NCBI GenBank assembly: GCA_013365325.1
Contig: JABVXV010000080.1
Span: 62,001 to 126,000, forward strand
DNA length: 64,000 nucleotides
Origin: Dipetalonema caudispina
Taxonomy: Eukaryota; Nematoda; Chromadorea; Rhabditida; Onchocercidae
Direction: 5' to 3'
Numbering within the stretch: the first letter of the stretch is position 1; each line of letters opens with the position of its first letter. Both the position numbers and the translations under genes were made by a program. Positions 49,001 through 62,158 of this stretch are shown here, piece after piece. The notes beneath the pieces were generated by a model that was given only the letters and a program-made list of their open reading frames with translations, was not told the DNA's origin and made no database searches.

Positions 49001-52000
49001 CTGGCAGTCAATGATGAACTACAAACGGAATTTTAAGTCCTCTGTTTTTATTCATACTCTTTCTCCGTCCTTGGACATCCAAGTGACCTTTTTAAAATTT
49101 TGGCAATTGTTTTAAGATAGCTAAACAAAAGCCAAGATTTCCGTGTCTCTTAATGTGGCACTGTATGGATGCCGGGAAGTAAATAGTTGGATAGCAAATA
49201 TGTATCAAAATATGAAATTGCCTGAATTTCACCAAACATACTCGTAAAGTATCGCTTGTAATTAATTGTTCGCCTTCCAAGCGACTTTTTTTCATCATGA
49301 TTGTCAAATCATGTTCTGTATCACGCAAGAATAACTCTCGATTTGATGCATCAACTGGACAAAGTAAATCATTATTTTCTACATCGAAAATTAAACGTAC
49401 AGGAAGAAGGCCCTGAAAAAACATTTCATTTTTAGCTACAAAAACGATTTTTAAGATTACTAATTCTAATCTATGTTAATTCTAATTGATTTCTCTTCAA
49501 AATGATATTTTCCAAGTATCAACTGGAGAGAAAGTAATTTATTTGCAATTAACGATGAAAAATATTTTATACAAAAATAAACTGTAATGTTGAAAGCAGT
49601 GATAAACAAATAACTTCACACAGGAAGTGAAGAATAGAAAATAATTAGCAAATAAGCGTAAAGAACCTGAATATATTTCCTCGCCCTCATGATAGCATGC
49701 ACAGAACCATATAGGTAAAATACAGTTGCTCCAAAATGACGATCTGCTACAGTTGGAAAATAAATGACTGCATTTGTTTCCAAACTGATCATTCGTATCA
49801 AATATCCATCTGGTATTCCCGTAACAGCTAGCTGTTGCACAGCCGGTATATCAATTACCGTTGAATATATCATTGCTGAACTCTACAAAGTATTTCTAGT
49901 CTGTTTACTTGGCTCCCCGATTTTGAATTCACCATTTGTCTTCATAATTCAAGTTATGTTAGATCTAAACTCTCAACCCAACTGCCAGAATTCCGGAATT
50001 AGAAAAATTTACATGTTCATTGTCATTTGCAGCATCAAACAGCAATCGATGAAGAGCTGTACAGGCATCACATATATCACGTTCACGGGATGGTGCACCG
50101 CGCACAACACACGATGGGACCGGATCCTTTGGCTATAAACTAGGTAACATCACTGAATCAGTGAACAGGGAAGCGGAGATGCCCTATTAATTTCCGAAAT
50201 TTAGCTAAGGTAGTTAAAATTTGAAGTCCGGAAAAAATGACTGAACAAATTAACACCTCAATCCTCTCACTTTTTCCAGGTATCACTGATGACTAGTGTT
50301 TTCTTACCTCTCACACGAACAACAACAATTTCGCTATACCAAAAACTCAAATTATACTCCTTTCAATATATGATGATCGATAAAGTAGGTGAAACATTAA
50401 GCTCTAGAAGACTGTTAAAAAACTCACCAACTGTGGTGACTGCACCATTATTTCGAGGTTAGGAAAATTAATTAATTTTTCAGCAATCGCTTTATCGATA
50501 ATACTTTTTACATCCTTCATTAATATATTAGGTTTCAATGTCCTTAGAGGAAAACTGATCGCTACAGGTGTAAAATTCTATAAGATATTATAATATCTTG
50601 ATAAAAAATTTTGCATATCATCAAACGATATAGCTATTGCAATCAAACAAAGAAAATTCCTCTAGTCATTTCAGAACTTTGAACTTGAAAAGAGAAGTGC
50701 TTATCATCATATTAGGGAAGAAAATCGGAAAGCTTATCGTACTCTAATTCGAATTCTGGCTTGCTCAACATTCGCCAACGGTCCTGTTAACGTCACCTGC
50801 AGTAAGTTCAATAAACTTTTATGCCTTAAAAATTTTAAAAAGAAATCTTTCTTTTTTGAGAAAAATTAGAATAAGGAAATACTACCAAGTTCTTCGATTA
50901 ATAAAAATCCCGAAATACATCGTAAGATTGAGAAAGTTTTTGAACTCTGGGCTAGAACAGAAACAATGTGAATGAAAATTCACTACAAGAGCTTTAAGAC
51001 CCTCATAGTTTTTGACTTTCAGTGAAGCAGTTCATAATAAAACCTACTCTATTCACATAATCACTTCCATTCTTGACATCAGGCACCAAATCCGGGAATT
51101 GAATGAGTACACCAGTGTCCTGCATAATTTGTGGTATTGAATCTTCATCACACCAAGCTTCCATTCGTTCCATCATGCCAGCATGTTCGGCATTTGGCAC
51201 TTCGATCGTTAACGTAACATTTTTCGACAGTGGAATCTTCAAAAATAATGTGGATTTTAAGAATTTAGGGACATTTATTCAGAGTGAAACCATCATTGAT
51301 GTCCACATGTATGGTCATATGTAGGAACTCAGAATCAAAAAATTATAGCACTAAATCAACAGATAGTGCTCAGAAAACCTTTTTTATAAATTTTAAAGAG
51401 CTGACTCCTAAAGATTGGTTAAACTATTGCAAATTTAGATACTGAAATATAGCGGTAGAATTTAATGCAAGTTTTCGTTTTCGATGTAAATTGCACCAAA
51501 AACCCAAATGAAAAAGTTGGTTCTAGTTTGAATTAAAAATTGCAGATTTATTTGGTTTTCCGAGAAATTTTCGAGAGGATTTAAGAAACAAAATAGTAAA
51601 CTAAATTTCATGATTCAGCAAATCCAATTAATTACATAAATATCGCATTATCCTTGAAGGGAAAGAAATGAAAATGGTGAGATGCTGTTTAACGAGATGT
51701 CAATCGATATAACTTGAGTTTCGCATTCCAAGATAATTTTGGATATTTATTTATCCTACGTGTTCTGCACATTCAGAAATCGTTAAAAGTTGATTTATTT
51801 TAGTTTTCTTATTACTTCAATTCTCTTAATCCGCAGTTTCAAACTTAGAGACTCGAGATGCATACCCTTTCCAAGTATTGCATCACGTTTCCATTAGTAA
51901 CTTTCTGCAACCGATTACTTTCCGACTTACGACGCTGTTCATAAGCAAGTTCTACTCGTCGTTTCATCACATCAAACATCTAAAATTCTAATTTGAGAGA

Positions 52001-54900
52001 TCATATAATGCAAAATAAATTATAAATAGTAATTTCGATCTATCTAACTCATTCACCCGAGTTTTTTATTTTCTGATTCTTGGCGATCTCAACTACTTAC
52101 GCTTGATCAAACCAACATTCCATAACTTGATCAATACCCTTCTAGAATTCATCAAATTCAATGTCCGTATTGTTATGAAAGCTATTAAGAACTGATTACA
52201 TATAATGGCCCAAACAAAGGATAGACAAATTAGCAAAGGTCTTGACGTGAAATTTCAAATTTCAATCTCTTGACAAGTAACGACTAAAAATTCGTAGTGT
52301 GTGGCATTTTCTATTCGAATCAAATAAAGTTTCGACTTCTTTTCTGTGCAAACTTTGTCTTAAATCCTTCCTTTCTTGATAAGTTAAATAAAATTTTCAT
52401 TTCTTTCTTTTTTTCGAAGTTTCATCAAATTCGAAAATTCCTCACCTTAGCACTTTCCTGTGAACGATGATAAAAGCTGACGAAAAAATCGCTACGTGGC
52501 TGCCGAAACATATCCTGGTGTGGGAAATGAGCATTAGGACGTCTTGGATTCGCTCGTGGTGCAAAGCCACCACGGAGAGCCCAATGGCCCGCGATTGGCA
52601 TACTCCCCGATGGAGCGCACTCACACATCCAATTCAAATCACTCGCTTGATGTGTGTGTTCCTTCAGAATTAAAACTGAAATTTTGAAAAAAAGTGAACC
52701 ATCAATATAATTGGTAGCCTAAAATATTACTGAGAATCTCTCGATTATTTTTATGGCATTGTTTCCGAAGGTGAATCTTTGCCCTTCTGTAATTTATAGT
52801 TTTAAGAACAACGAAACAGGAAGTTGAAGAGAATTTGCCTAATAATGTTGGCTTGAAAAAACTGTTCCCAAAATTAACATAGGCCAGAACTCTCTCTTTC
52901 CTCCTTGCTCCATTCCGCCTCGCGCAGTACGCCGTAAAAGCTTTTTAAGGGCTTCTGGAAGTCAATCTCAAAAAATTTCGAAATAAGAATTTAATTTAAA
53001 ATTTAGAGATGTCATCGAATAGGTTATGCTCATTGAATATCTAACCAAAGCGGATAGATTAAAAGAAAGTAAAGTAACAGTTAGCGCTTTATATGATGTC
53101 TACGCGTATTGTTTGATGTCCGCATCTGCATCTGAGATAAATTACACTGAACTGTCGGATGATAGAAGCAGAAAAAATTCTTTATTTCCTCAACTAACCT
53201 ATGCAAACCTTGCTTTAAACCTACCATTGACAATTTACAGGTTCGTGAGTCTTCAAATTTCGATTTTCATTTCAATTATTCGCAAACAGTCAAGAAACGT
53301 AAAAAGGGAATGTATTTTGTGCATAGTGTTTAAATGATCCAAGCATCACGTAATCGCACGTAAAGTAAAGTGTAAACAAATAAAATGCACATATTTTATA
53401 AAAATTTTTAAAAGTAATTTCATTTAGATGTAAGCTTTAGTAATGCAACAACGTGACGTCACTTTTTGATTCTTACGTCTAATGATGAATCATGAACGCT
53501 ACGCTAACCATTTCCACTCTTTCATAGTAATTGTTGGTAATTACAACAATTTATTTCGGTATTTGTAGAAATCCTAAAATATTTGAAACTTTGCCTATAA
53601 CTAAATATTCAAATATTCAATATGAAAAACAGTTTACTGTATTTTGCTTTAATCGTCTCGCTCAAAGTTTGATTTTTTCGGTTTTGTTCACTGCAATTCA
53701 TTTCAGATCGATCTCGTTTTTTTTAATCTCATTTCACTTCGATTTAATTCCATTTACTTTCGCTCTATTCAATTCACTCTCACATTTACATTCCTATCGA
53801 ATCAACTAAGAAACCATCGATACTTTTTGAAAGCGCTTAATTCCCACTCTTATTTTCTCATTTTCGGATCCGTTCTTCTCTCATGTTTACTTCTCGTATC
53901 TCAATTTTATAGTACCACTTTGTTCCAAACAAAGGAAAACGAAACCTGACCCTGCTAGCAACATCGGAATCCTCGCCCCGTCCCCACTTCCCCCGTCTCG
54001 TATTCCCTAAACTGTCCTCCGCCCTTCCCCCGCCCTTTCCGCGTCCCCGCCAAACGACCCCCTCCCCTTGCCCTAATTTAAGCACGTCCGCACCCCTATT
54101 TCACGAATAATATATGCAAATTGTGGAGATCAATGACGTGTTTTGTATTAAACTATTGGGCAATGGATTATTCAGGGCGGTCTCCCGGGTGTCTCTCCCG
54201 GTACCTCTCGCTAAGTGGTCTCTCCAACTTCAATATTGCATAAGGAATTTAATTTACACCAAATTTCGTGTCAAAAAAAAAGCACGCACTAACTCTAATT
54301 CGTTTCAAGTTTTGTATTATATTTAAAATAGTATATGATAATGGACACGCACAGATTATCAGTTTGTTCTGTTTTGTTTATCACCCCTCGAAGATAGCTC
54401 TCCTTTCGCTACCTGCAATCAGTGGGAACTTCCGGGACTTTTTATCACCCAATTTAAGGTCCGAACTTCTCAAACTTCACTTTATGGCATAAAAAAACGA
54501 AAAAATGAGTTCATTATACGATATAATGAAGAAATATTTGAATTTAAATTATTTCGTCACACATCTCATTCCATAAAGAGTATAAAGTATCACTAATTAA
54601 TTTGTTCAATACTAAAGGCTGTCCTAACAAATTGTTAAAAACCTGTCACCTTTTCCCTCTTACCTTTCCCAATTCACCAAGAACGCGATCTACCCAGAAA
54701 AATCAAATCAAGAAGAAACAATCAACCAACCCTGTAATACTCAAATGAAGATTCCTTGGAGTGACATCTCGAATAGACCGCTCACAATTGTTGATAGCAG
54801 AATTGTGATCGACTACAAACACTTCCTCCACATACTTTTTCATAATTTGCATATTGGCTAAATAAGTTAATGATGTCGTACGTTCTTGCCTGTCTAAAGC
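43012..54900 (-). CDS. bcc-1: Bicaudal-C-type KH-domain RNA-binding protein
   Basis: Exons: 54900-54741, 52675-52446, 51979-51866, 51236-51048, 50796-50743, 50577-50428, 50132-50013, 49882-49667, 49412-49242, 48946-48770, 48543-48471, 48173-48027, 47425-47361, 47171-46977, 46337-46085, 45994-45830, 45610-45522, 45267-45192, 44827-44713, 44636-44566, 44467-44370, 43980-43659, 43220-43012. About 1150 residues. Bicaudal-C binds mRNAs and recruits deadenylase to repress translation. Family marks run in order: VTLTIEVPNAEHAG, TGVLIQFPD and VTLTGPLANVEQARIRIR (first KH unit), ISFPLRTLK (KH-like), TNAVIYFPT (second KH unit), then LPVRLIFDVENND and MVTIESEEYNLTNVYAMRHQ. The C-terminal half is Ser/Asn/Gln-rich and apparently disordered. 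Neither KH unit keeps a normal GxxG loop, and I find no SAM domain. All joins are GT-AG and in phase. The 5' end is uncertain (see the candidate exon at 54994-55041); homology is firm from 51236 to 48770. Confidence 0.82.
53971..54073 (-). other. G-rich island in intron 1 of the Bicaudal-C gene
   Basis: About 100 bases with repeated C runs on the plus strand, hence GGG to GGGGG runs on the coding (minus) strand, set in AT-rich DNA. Runs such as GGGGGAAGTGGGGACGGGG, and GGGCGGGGGAAGGGCGG farther on, could form a G-quadruplex in the transcript or template. A second GC-rich patch follows at about 54170-54215. Confidence 0.6.
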
Positions 54901-54993
54901 CTAATTAGAACGGTTTCTGTTCGTGTTGAAAGTATTTCATATGATATCTGTTAAATAGTCTTCTTCGTAGATATTTAACAAATTTAAGTATAC

Positions 54994-55041
54994 CGTCCAA
55001 TCTTCCATACATTTTATTTCAAAAAGAAGGATTCGTTTCAT
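54994..55041 (-). CDS. Candidate first coding exon of the Bicaudal-C gene
   Basis: An ATG at 55041-55039 opens a 16-codon frame (MKRILLFEIKCMEDWT) ending at a GTATAC donor in phase 0, which fits the acceptor at 54901. A pyrimidine-containing CTGTAG acceptor about 30 bases before the ATG could be a trans-splice site. There is no homology support for these 16 residues. Confidence 0.3.
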
Positions 55042-55333
55042 CTTGGAAATGCCTATAATTGCAGTACCTCTACAGGTGAACCGAAAAGTTAGTTTGCATC
55101 CACAAATTTTTCCCACTCAATGAACTTATTTAATTTTAATTTGAAGTTATATTGAACTTTAAGACTGCTTCAGAAGTCATTTTTTTTCAAAAAACTTCAA
55201 GTTTGCACACACAGTAAATATTGCATACGAATTTTTTTTCTTTTTTGAAATAAAATACAACTTCTAGGCTCAAATCATGGGCAACAATTATTGCAATTGT
55301 AATTAACACTAATTATTCATCAACAAGTATGAT

Positions 55334-58300
55334 TTATTCCATCTGGTAATCGTCTTTGGGATTAGCCGAACTGTCATTAGTTTGATATTTAGCTAATTGT
55401 GTTTCCAAATATTCAATTCTTGCCAACAATTTTGACTTCACACCCTTGAATTCTGCCGCAAATCGAGCCATTCTATAAAAATTTGCTTGATTCATATGGA
55501 CATCACGAAAACAAACTTATTTCTTATCGCTTTATCATTCTCACCTCCTTTCATTTTTCATTTCTTATCTTTGTTTTATCATTGTCTTTACTCTAAGTTT
55601 TGTCATATTTCTCATAGTTATTATTTCTTGGTTTGATTATTTCTCAATAAACTGTTGTTAAAAAATTACCACAAATTCGAAATGTGTCGAAAAAATTTTA
55701 AGACCGTTTTTCTTAATTTAAGGTCTGATTTAAGTTTCAAATTTTTTAAAGTGTCCTCTATCAGTACTTGGTTTGCAGAATCTTCAACGTATTTTGCAAA
55801 TTTTTGGCCATCTCCTCTGCGGTCATCTGTTCTTCTGGTGCATCTTCATCCAGTAGACCATCTTTCCGAAGAATTTCTCGACCCTAAATTGTTTCCTATT
55901 ACATGGAGCTTAATCTAGATAATCATCTAAAATATGCGATCATCCATTTGTTAGCAAAGATGTATGTGTAGCTAGATGTGACGGTCACACATGAATATCT
56001 CTAAGCATTTCTAAAATATCGTCCACCAAAAACTAAACTAATAAAATTCCGGATTGCATTGCAATAACGTGCGCTAATCAAAATAAAAATTTCCGGCAAC
56101 CTTTGCAATGAGTAACTTCCTTGCATCCGGATATTCCTTTAATGCAGTCCAAAGATCATTTTTGTTTAAGGCAAACAAATCCGTATAACCAACTGATCGT
56201 ACATTTGCTGTTCTCCGATTACCATTTTTGCTTCCTAAATGAAATTTCACTTCAACTTCTCTCTTCCATTTATTCTTTCAGCATTATATATCACTTCATC
56301 GTTCCCAAATCAACTCCATTAACTTAGCAATTAACACATTTATTCCGTGTTTTAAAGACAGAATTTATATTGTAATGAATCTTATTTAATTAAGAAGATA
56401 AAAGGGTGATAAAAATTCCTCGTGCTTCCAGTCGATTTACGAAAACTATTTAGTTTCGGTAAATTACAATATTACTGAATAATAATATCTATTTTATGTA
56501 TCTAACCAGCGATGTTAAGTATACTAAGTTCGCCAAAAACAGCGCCTTCCTGCAGTGTAGCAAAGATTTTGATTCCATCATCGGCTACCACTTGTAATTT
56601 ACCGCGCTTAACAATGTACATTTCACGACCAATATCACCCTTTTTGCATATGTAATCACCAGGAGAAAATATCTAAAAACATCGATCGGATTATCAATGT
56701 GAGAATAGACAGATACGATTTTTGCTTTAATCCGTTTTATCGTATTTTTTCCTTCACATTCAGAATATTTTTAAGCATTATTTTTTGAGCACTTTCAGAA
56801 ATCTCAGAATCAGGAAATTATATGGAATTACGTGGATACCTGCTGCTGAAGTTTCAGTACTAATTCAGCTAAAAGACCGGCTTCGCAATCCTGAAAATCA
56901 ATAATTTCATTTTCATCAGTTGATAATTTTTTGTATTTGTCGTTTAAAAATTATTTAATGATTGAGCTTTTACACTGTCATCCATTTTTGAATTTCGAAA
57001 ATTATTGATAAAAATTTATTGAAATGAAGAACCAGAAAAAAATCATCCTTTACCTGAAAAATGCGTACTCTTCTGAGAGTTTCATAATGCACCTGCATAG
57101 CTATTTCCGTTTGCAATTTATCCGGGAGCACTTTTAGTACACGTTGATCACTTAATGATTGCTTATGCTCCCATAAATAATCAAACCATTTTATAACTCG
57201 TGTTTCAAGCTTAAAATTTTATCTTTCATTTCATATAACAATTTTCAACTTCTTTAAATCTGTACAATTCAATTTTGATGAAAAGAACACATTTGTCATC
57301 ATCCATCCATTGACATTTGTCATTATTGAACTTTAGATGATGTCAGAAAGGTTCACTCTCATTATGTCGTAAATTAAAACAATTGCTATTCGACAACTTA
57401 ATCTATAGAATCACTGAGCTTATTTCAGGGCGGTTGTAGTCAGTATTTAACTGTTCGCACCAAAGAATTTAGTGACAAAAAATTTCGAGAATTTATTACC
57501 TCTTTGTTTACTTTTCTTAGTTTCATGTATTGTTTGATTCCATCCATTTTATTTTGAAATTTCGTCCGTGCTACACTCATATTTGATATGGCACTATAAA
57601 AAAAAAAGTGAAATCTGCGTCGTTGTGCTTCATCTTTAATTACTATAATTGATTTTTTGAATTTTAATTGTAATCTTTATTGTAAAGCAATGAATCAAGA
57701 AATGATTGGAATTCGTAATCATATGGTTAAAGGATGTTAATGGGCAGTATACTGTTTATGATTATCATATATTTGAGCAGGGTTTTCGGTTGTTTTTATT
57801 TAGTGAGTTGATTTTGTTTTTTTTTTTTTCTGCTTTATGAGCTTTTTTGAATTCTTTTTTAACTTGAATAGGTGGAGTTTGGTCTGCTATTGATTTGCTA
57901 TCTTCTGATTATCTTGGTATTAATGGTATAGCTAGTTTATGATGAATTGTTAGATTTTAAGGTATTGTCGTTGTTGTTTGTGTTTGGGTATTTTTAGTTG
58001 TGAAATTTTTTTATTGTTAAGGATTTTTATTGCTTCTGGGTTTGGTTGTTGTAAATGAAGCAGGAGAAAAAAACTCCCATGAAATATCTTCTGAAATTTC
58101 GATTTGTTAACATTTCATTTAATTGTTCTCGAAGTAATTAATACTCTACTATACCTGCCAACATTACCGACTATAGTAGCAAAAATGAGTACACCACACA
58201 TCAGATCCATAATTACAAAGAGGAATTCCACATTCTTCTTTGGACTAGGTACTTCACCAATTGTTGTTAGAATTAGTGTAGACCAATAGAAACTATAGAT

Positions 58301-60245
58301 ATAACGCCTGGCAAGAGTATCTTCCACACCACTGGAAGTAAAATTCAAGATGATTAGTTAGTTTCCATTTTACATGTTGATAAATCTATAATGTTGATTC
58401 AATCCGATTTCTAATATCAAAAAATCAAATGAATATTAATATGCTACTTGCTTCTAGGATTAGTATTTATTATACTTAAATACTAACTCAGGTAAGCTTT
58501 GCTTATTGAGTGGCCCATAGACCCAACCATCACTACCAAGACCAATCATTTCACTTATGAAGAAGTATATACAAGCATTCCAATGGATGATCACAACAAT
58601 ATTGGCAATAACGCAAAATATTCGAAATGCATTTGGCATTGAACTCCTACAAGTGGGACAAGTAATAAATAAAGTAAACATAAAGTTTAGAGAATAGATT
58701 TAAAAGAAAAATGTGGCGCGATCGTAATCCTCGATAATCTGACCCAGAGAATTTTGGCATTTTTGAAATCAAATATAAGATCATTTCATTTATTATGAGA
58801 AGAATTGTTTCGGAATATATTTGAAACTATTGTTGATAATAAACCACTGATAAGTCTGATTGTAACCTAGTCTCGGTGCGATCGATAAAATCCGAAAAGC
58901 GTGGATAACGGATAATACGATTAAAACGCATATAGGGTACTGATTGACGAAAAATGAGCGATATGATGAGGTCGAATGGAAGAACACTGATTATATCCAA
59001 TTTAAATTGTAATGATTTCAGATAAAGCTTTGTAATTCGTGAAATATCACGTACAAGCAATCCTTGTTCCAGAAAACCTTAAACATAATATTTTTTTTTT
59101 TTTTTTTCAAATATAGACTAAATCATATTTCATAAGATTATGCAGACGTTGTAAGTTAAAAAATTTTCCAAAAAGTCATTGAAGTAATGTGACACTACAT
59201 GAAGTTTTTTACCTGTCCTGGAATGTACAAACATATCGAGCACGTAAATAATGTCCATAGCAAAATCCACTACTAGCCAAGCAATCCAGTAATATCCGGA
59301 AGCCAAATCATTAAAAACTGATCGTGCTGGAAAATAATGAAAAGCGATAGATTAGATTAGTATATTCGCAAGAAAAAATTGAAAACGGAAATTTTAATGC
59401 ATTCAGAAAATGGTTCTCATTTATTGCAATCTTGTAGAAAATGAGAAAATAGAATAATATTTCATTTTTGCATACTAAATGCATAAAGTTACAGCAAGTG
59501 CTTTGTAATAAACATGTCAAGACAGACGTTAATGACGGGTTAATTCAACGGATCTTTGAATCCATACTTCATCAATAACGTGAAGAAGGAAGGAGAAATC
59601 TTGATAGCAAAGATAGAAAATGCTTACCAATGACAACAATCAAGTTGTAAGTAAATGCGCATGATACCATACTTAACCAGTAGTAGTAAAATTCATCTTT
59701 CGTATCTAAAACCCACTTATTCCGCAAATAGTACCATTTTGTTTTGCATACCATCGCTGGTAGATCTTCTGTTGCAAGTTGTTTTGAAGGAGGTGGAACA
59801 GAAGCCACGATCGGTGCTGGCTCAATAGTTTGTTTGTGGCCTTCATTTTGTGGATTTGTTGATTTTAATTGTGAGGCATTTTTTGCAGTTGAGGGAGGAT
59901 GATTTTCTTGCTTGTCTACGCTGCATATTTTATTTGATCGTAGTGATTTAAACTTCTGCAATTGTTATCATTAAACTGAATAATCTAAAGATAAATAATT
60001 ATGAGATTTAAAATTAATTCAAATGAATTGCTATAAATTTGGTACTAATATAAAAACATTTTATTATAAAATTCAATGTAAACTATGATAATAGAAATAG
60101 AGGATTAAGTTGAATTCCAACCGACCAAACGTAAACGTACCTTTTGAAGCAAATCATTATCTGGAGCATTGTTTGTAGCTGAAGCATTTCGCAGATTTTC
60201 TCTTTTTTTCAAATGATGATTATTAGAAGTACGGTTAGAAAGCAT
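55334..60245 (-). CDS. Cyclic-nucleotide-gated channel subunit, TAX-4/CNG-3 class
   Basis: Exons: 60245-60141, 59955-59628, 59326-59213, 59077-58867, 58646-58488, 58331-58155, 57593-57500, 57209-57054, 56890-56840, 56672-56507, 56234-56101, 55883-55768, 55472-55334. They total 1950 bases, 649 residues. CNG channels turn cGMP changes into cation current in sensory neurons. After a polar N-terminus come S1 ([20 protein letters not shown]), S2-S3 ([17 protein letters not shown]), a weak S4 ([10 protein letters not shown]), S5 ([17 protein letters not shown]), the pore ([14 protein letters not shown]) and S6 ([15 protein letters not shown]). The C-linker has [16 protein letters not shown]. The nucleotide pocket has [20 protein letters not shown], with the Arg-Thr pair that favours cGMP. 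The C-terminus is a leucine-rich coiled coil ([19 protein letters not shown]). The TIGE filter marks an alpha-type, pore-competent subunit. The choice between tax-4 and cng-3 is not settled, and the start ATG could follow an unseen 5' exon. Confidence 0.94.
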
Positions 60246-62158
60246 CTTATAGTTTTGCTCATGAGCCAATTTCTGAACTGTTTTAAAAATTAATTTTACC
60301 GAATTAATTTTCAGTAGCACTGTAATAACGAATCAATAGCCAATTTCTTTTTTTCAATCCAAAAAGAAAAAAAAAAAAACAGTTTGGAAATTCTATTAAC
60401 AAGCAGATGAAGATAAAAAGAAGAAGGGAAAATGTCCCAGAAAGCTTTTCCGGAATACTTATAGAAAATAAATGATACGGAATAAATGATAAAACAGAAA
60501 TTACAAGGGATTATTTAACAATTAATAAGATGTAAAGAAAGAAGTAGGAAGAAACTGAATGTGAATCAATTTTTGAACAATCATAAAAGTTCTGCTTAAA
60601 ACAAAATCGAATATGGAAATTGAATAGATAAAATATGTCAAATAATATACGGTAAGTTTACACTAAACTACTTTTTTCAGCATATTTCATAAAAGTAAAA
60701 AATAAACCTTTAATCGTTTAGCTTTCTGAATGTATAATAACTTTGAAGAAACCGATTGACTTTAGGGATGAATAGAATTGAAGGAGGATTTTCTTGTCTT
60801 CTCTTCTTTATCATCCAAGCAATCATCTTTATCTTACACAAGAGAAATTCGTCTTTTAATAGAATCGTTTTGAGCCGTTTATTTTTTGACTGTTACTTTG
60901 ACTTCTTAATTTTAATACCTGAAAAATTGAAATTTTCTGTCAAAAAGTATCCAATTTTTTCAACATAATTGAATCAACAAATAGTACTTAGTTTCTTTTC
61001 CTTTTTCTTTCATTACGAAATGATTATGCATAGCCATCGGAAAATAATATACCATAACTTTTGGTAATAATTAATTAAAAAATTACCAAGGAATGAAATT
61101 TCATGAGAACAATAACAACAACAATTATTGTGCATTCAAACACTTAAATATCTCTACCTTATTTACTGATCAAAACTTTTTGCTTTGGATCTTACACATG
61201 TTTTTGATTTAGGCCCAATCTAACCATTGTGTAACTTATTGCCTCATTTATTGCTTATGATTAATTATCGTATATTATAATAAGGTAGAAGTTATTTACC
61301 TAGTAGCCTAGTTCGAGACTTTTCTTACCTATTATTCATCAAAAAATATATATATAACTTTTCGACAAGAGAAAATATTTTTCGTCATATTAACTCACAA
61401 GTTTGAAATTTCCAAATTTTTCAAAATTGGAGTGATCGAATTTACGAAAATACTAGTATTTATCAGACTCGACATAACTTTGTAATAACAAATATCTAAC
61501 AAATGCCGTGTTATTTGAAGATGAAACCCTCATCCTTTGTGTCACCTTGACAACCAGCAAAGTCTCATCATCCTTTTCACTCTATATCATTCGAATTAAC
61601 TAAATCGAAGTATAATCTTCACTGACCATCCTCTATACCCCCAACTTCTTATATTATATTCCAGGTAAACTGTTATGGTGTCATCATAGAAATTCTTTAT
61701 TTAGATATTTAACGGTATCAAATATCACACCTTCTTGTCTTCCAGAATCATCCGCAAGCTAATCCTGAAAAGGTTCTTAAAATTGAGAGCATTTCTCTAG
61801 CCGAAGTTAACTGCAAAGTCTTCCATCACATCTCTCTACTACTCATTGCTTTAAGACGATCGAAAAATTAATTAGTTTGTAAATTAATTGTCTTCTCGAC
61901 AAGTGTTGTTTTGTAAAATGCTTTGACAACTACATATCTGCAAAATTTTTTTTATTTACAATATTTAAAACTCAAAACCCTAGGAAAAAAAGGACAAATG
62001 CATAAATTCAATAATGTGCACGGCTTTGATAGCTTCAGAATGTTTTTCAATTTTCAGAAGTTTAAATTTGAAAAAATCTAAAAGCCGAAACTAAAAGAAC
62101 ATAGACAAAAAAAAATTCCAATACGCTATTAATTTTACATAATCTGAATTTGACACAA
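60246..62158. other. Spacer between the CNG channel and the cysteine-rich gene
   Basis: No exon with homology on either strand. In the minus direction, 60246-60266 is an open extension of the first CNG exon that follows an AAACAGTTCAG acceptor, so this is either a trans-splice site or the edge of an internal exon. The remainder is AT-rich with homopolymer runs (for example poly-A at about 60366-60380). Confidence 0.5.

Noticed and set aside
53026..53337. Plus-strand frame of 103 codons
   Set aside because: Lies within a Bicaudal-C intron, with no homology, no splice support and random-looking composition.
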